Shown here piece after piece: positions 21,306 to 22,244 of a stretch of 22,244 nt of DNA. Each line of letters opens with the position of its first letter. The stretch's first letter is position 1. The translations under genes were made by a program, and so were the position numbers. The notes beneath the pieces are model-generated. The model saw nothing but the letters and a program-made list of their open reading frames with translations, ran no database searches and had not been told where the DNA came from. Origin of the DNA: JBBQSF01 sp038214085 (GTDB lineage: Bacteria > Bacteroidota > Bacteroidia > Bacteroidales > CG2-30-32-10); the NCBI GenBank assembly GCA_038214085.1, contig JBBQSF010000042.1, forward strand, positions 1 through 22,244, written 5' to 3'.

Positions 21306-22244
21306 TTATTTTAAATATACCATTTTTCGGGTTACTGTCTTTTCGTTGCAAATTAATGAAAAATAATACACCCCTGATTTTAAATTATATTTTTCCGCAT
21401 CAAAATGAATAAAGTACTTCCCAGTTGAGTAGAGTTGTTGGTTGATTATTTTTGCAACACTTTTCCCAAACATATCATATACCTGAAGCGATACTATTGA
21501 TGCTTGGTGCATTTTAAAAGCAAATTCGGTATTTCCATAAAAAGGATTTGGAAAATTTTGCTCAAGAGAAAATAATATTGGTTCAGGTTTTTCAATACCA
21601 AGAACGGCAGTATCAACAATGGCGGTCCAGACACTAAGTTTTCCAGCGCTAAGTCTTGTCCATATCGGACGAATCACATTATTATGTACAGAAATATTAG
21701 TATAATCGCCAAAAAAGATCCCTGCACTTGGAGTAAAGGGCGTTTCACTGATTTTAAAATTGGAAATTGTTTCCCCACCATCCTTAGAAACTGCCATATA
21801 AACATCTGTTTTATTATCGGAATAATTTCGCCTATCGTAAAAAACGAAATATAGGTAACCTGTAACTTCATCAATTGCCATCCATGTAAAAAATTGTTGT
21901 TTGCCTGTAGAATCATTATTTACTCTTATTCTCTGGCTCCATGTTTCGCCACCATCAGTTGATTTGATAAGCCAGATATCCGTATCGGTAGTGCCATTGC
22001 GCTGATCGGACCAATTGATGTAAATAGTGCCGCGATTGGGGCCGTTACTCAAATCGCAAATGGTAACGGGAAGGCCATTGCAGCGCTGAATCCCAGGAAT
22101 CATATAATCCCATCCACCAGGAATGTCGGAAACAAAAATATCGTTTTCGAGCCAAGTCTCGCCCTGATCAAGTGATTTATCAAACATTAATCCTTGCGGA
22201 CCTGCCCACGAAACATAAATTTCGCCATTTGGTCCAACAGTAGG
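21306..22244 (-). CDS. T9SS-secreted Asp-box (BNR/sialidase-like) repeat protein, 5'-truncated by the window
   Basis: The last 312 residues of a larger secreted protein; the frame stays open to the window edge (the final visible codons read PTVGPNGEIYVSWAG), so the ATG at 22187 is internal. Three Asp-box repeats, S-x-D-x-G-x-T, appear as SLDQGETW, STDGGETW and SKDGGETI, each at the turn of a propeller blade, with strands such as GTIYINWSDQR and GYLYFVFYDRR between them. The last about 85 residues are a type A T9SS sorting domain: LEQNFPNPFYGNTEF, VYDMFGKSV, LKSGVYYFSL and a basic end KMVYLK. A secreted beta-propeller is likely; sialidase activity cannot be claimed because catalytic residues are not in view. 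Confidence 0.85.
   Translation of the reverse strand, partial: PTVGPNGEIYVSWAGPQGLMFDKSLDQGETWLENDIFVSDIPGGWDYMIPGIQRCNGLPVTICDLSNGPNRGTIYINWSDQRNGTTDTDIWLIKSTDGGETWSQRIRVNNDSTGKQQFFTWMAIDEVTGYLYFVFYDRRNYSDNKTDVYMAVSKDGGETISNFKISETPFTPSAGIFFGDYTNISVHNNVIRPIWTRLSAGKLSVWTAIVDTAVLGIEKPEPILFSLEQNFPNPFYGNTEFAFKMHQASIVSLQVYDMFGKSVAKIINQQLYSTGKYFIHFDAEKYNLKSGVYYFSLICNEKTVTRKMVYLK

Overview
The window is AT-rich, densely packed and almost certainly from an anaerobic member of the Bacteroidetes, plausibly a Bacteroidales/Marinilabiliales-type lineage. Several independent signs agree. Promoters match the Bacteroidetes -33/-7 pattern (TTG, about 20 bp, TAnnTTTG). Leaders are A/T-rich without Shine-Dalgarno sequences. 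Two proteins carry type IX secretion (T9SS) C-terminal sorting domains, and there are typical Bacteroidetes lipoproteins and outer-membrane barrels. A tungsten/molybdenum aldehyde:ferredoxin oxidoreductase homologue points to anaerobic metabolism.

Layout, left to right. (1) 102-4018 (+): F-type ATP synthase genes atpE-F-H-A-G, with an 11-bp hairpin between atpE and atpF and a strong terminator after atpG. The a, beta and epsilon subunits are not in the window. (2) 4114-4629 (+): a ferritin with its own promoter. (3) 8528 down to 4705 (-): an envelope operon coaX - outer-membrane protein - lptC - CNNM/CorC-type CBS membrane protein, with overlaps or gaps of only a few bases. (4) 8623-8697 (+): tRNA-Gln(UUG) with its own promoter and terminator, divergent from coaX. 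(5) 11954 down to 8871 (-): mrdA (PBP2) and rodA, the cell-elongation peptidoglycan polymerase pair. (6) 12851 down to 12045 (-): a DUF1338 / 2-oxoadipate dioxygenase-like protein. (7) 12919-14537 (+): a secreted PCMD-like T9SS cargo overlapping a small outer-membrane barrel gene. (8) 15803 down to 14531 (-): a tandem universal stress protein and a SPOR-domain periplasmic protein. (9) 15931-17932 (+): ruvB and queG. (10) 18088-20241 (+): a divergent AOR-family enzyme standing alone between a good promoter and a bidirectional terminator. (11) 21169 down to 20318 (-): a Cys-containing lipoprotein. (12) 22244 down to 21306 (-): the C-terminal part of a T9SS-secreted Asp-box protein that runs off the window.

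Most genes are conserved housekeeping genes: energy coupling, envelope biogenesis, CoA synthesis, recombination and tRNA modification. No mobile element, CRISPR array, phage gene or rRNA was seen. No gene-free stretch exceeds about 175 bases. The most unusual content is the AOR homologue, whose iron-sulfur spacing and both pterin-contact motifs depart from the Pyrococcus AOR pattern. Next come the translationally overlapping T9SS-cargo/barrel pair, the lipoprotein with a repeated DFGxxNC motif, and the hairpin that may set ATP synthase c-subunit stoichiometry. All family assignments come from reading motifs in the translations; no database search was possible.
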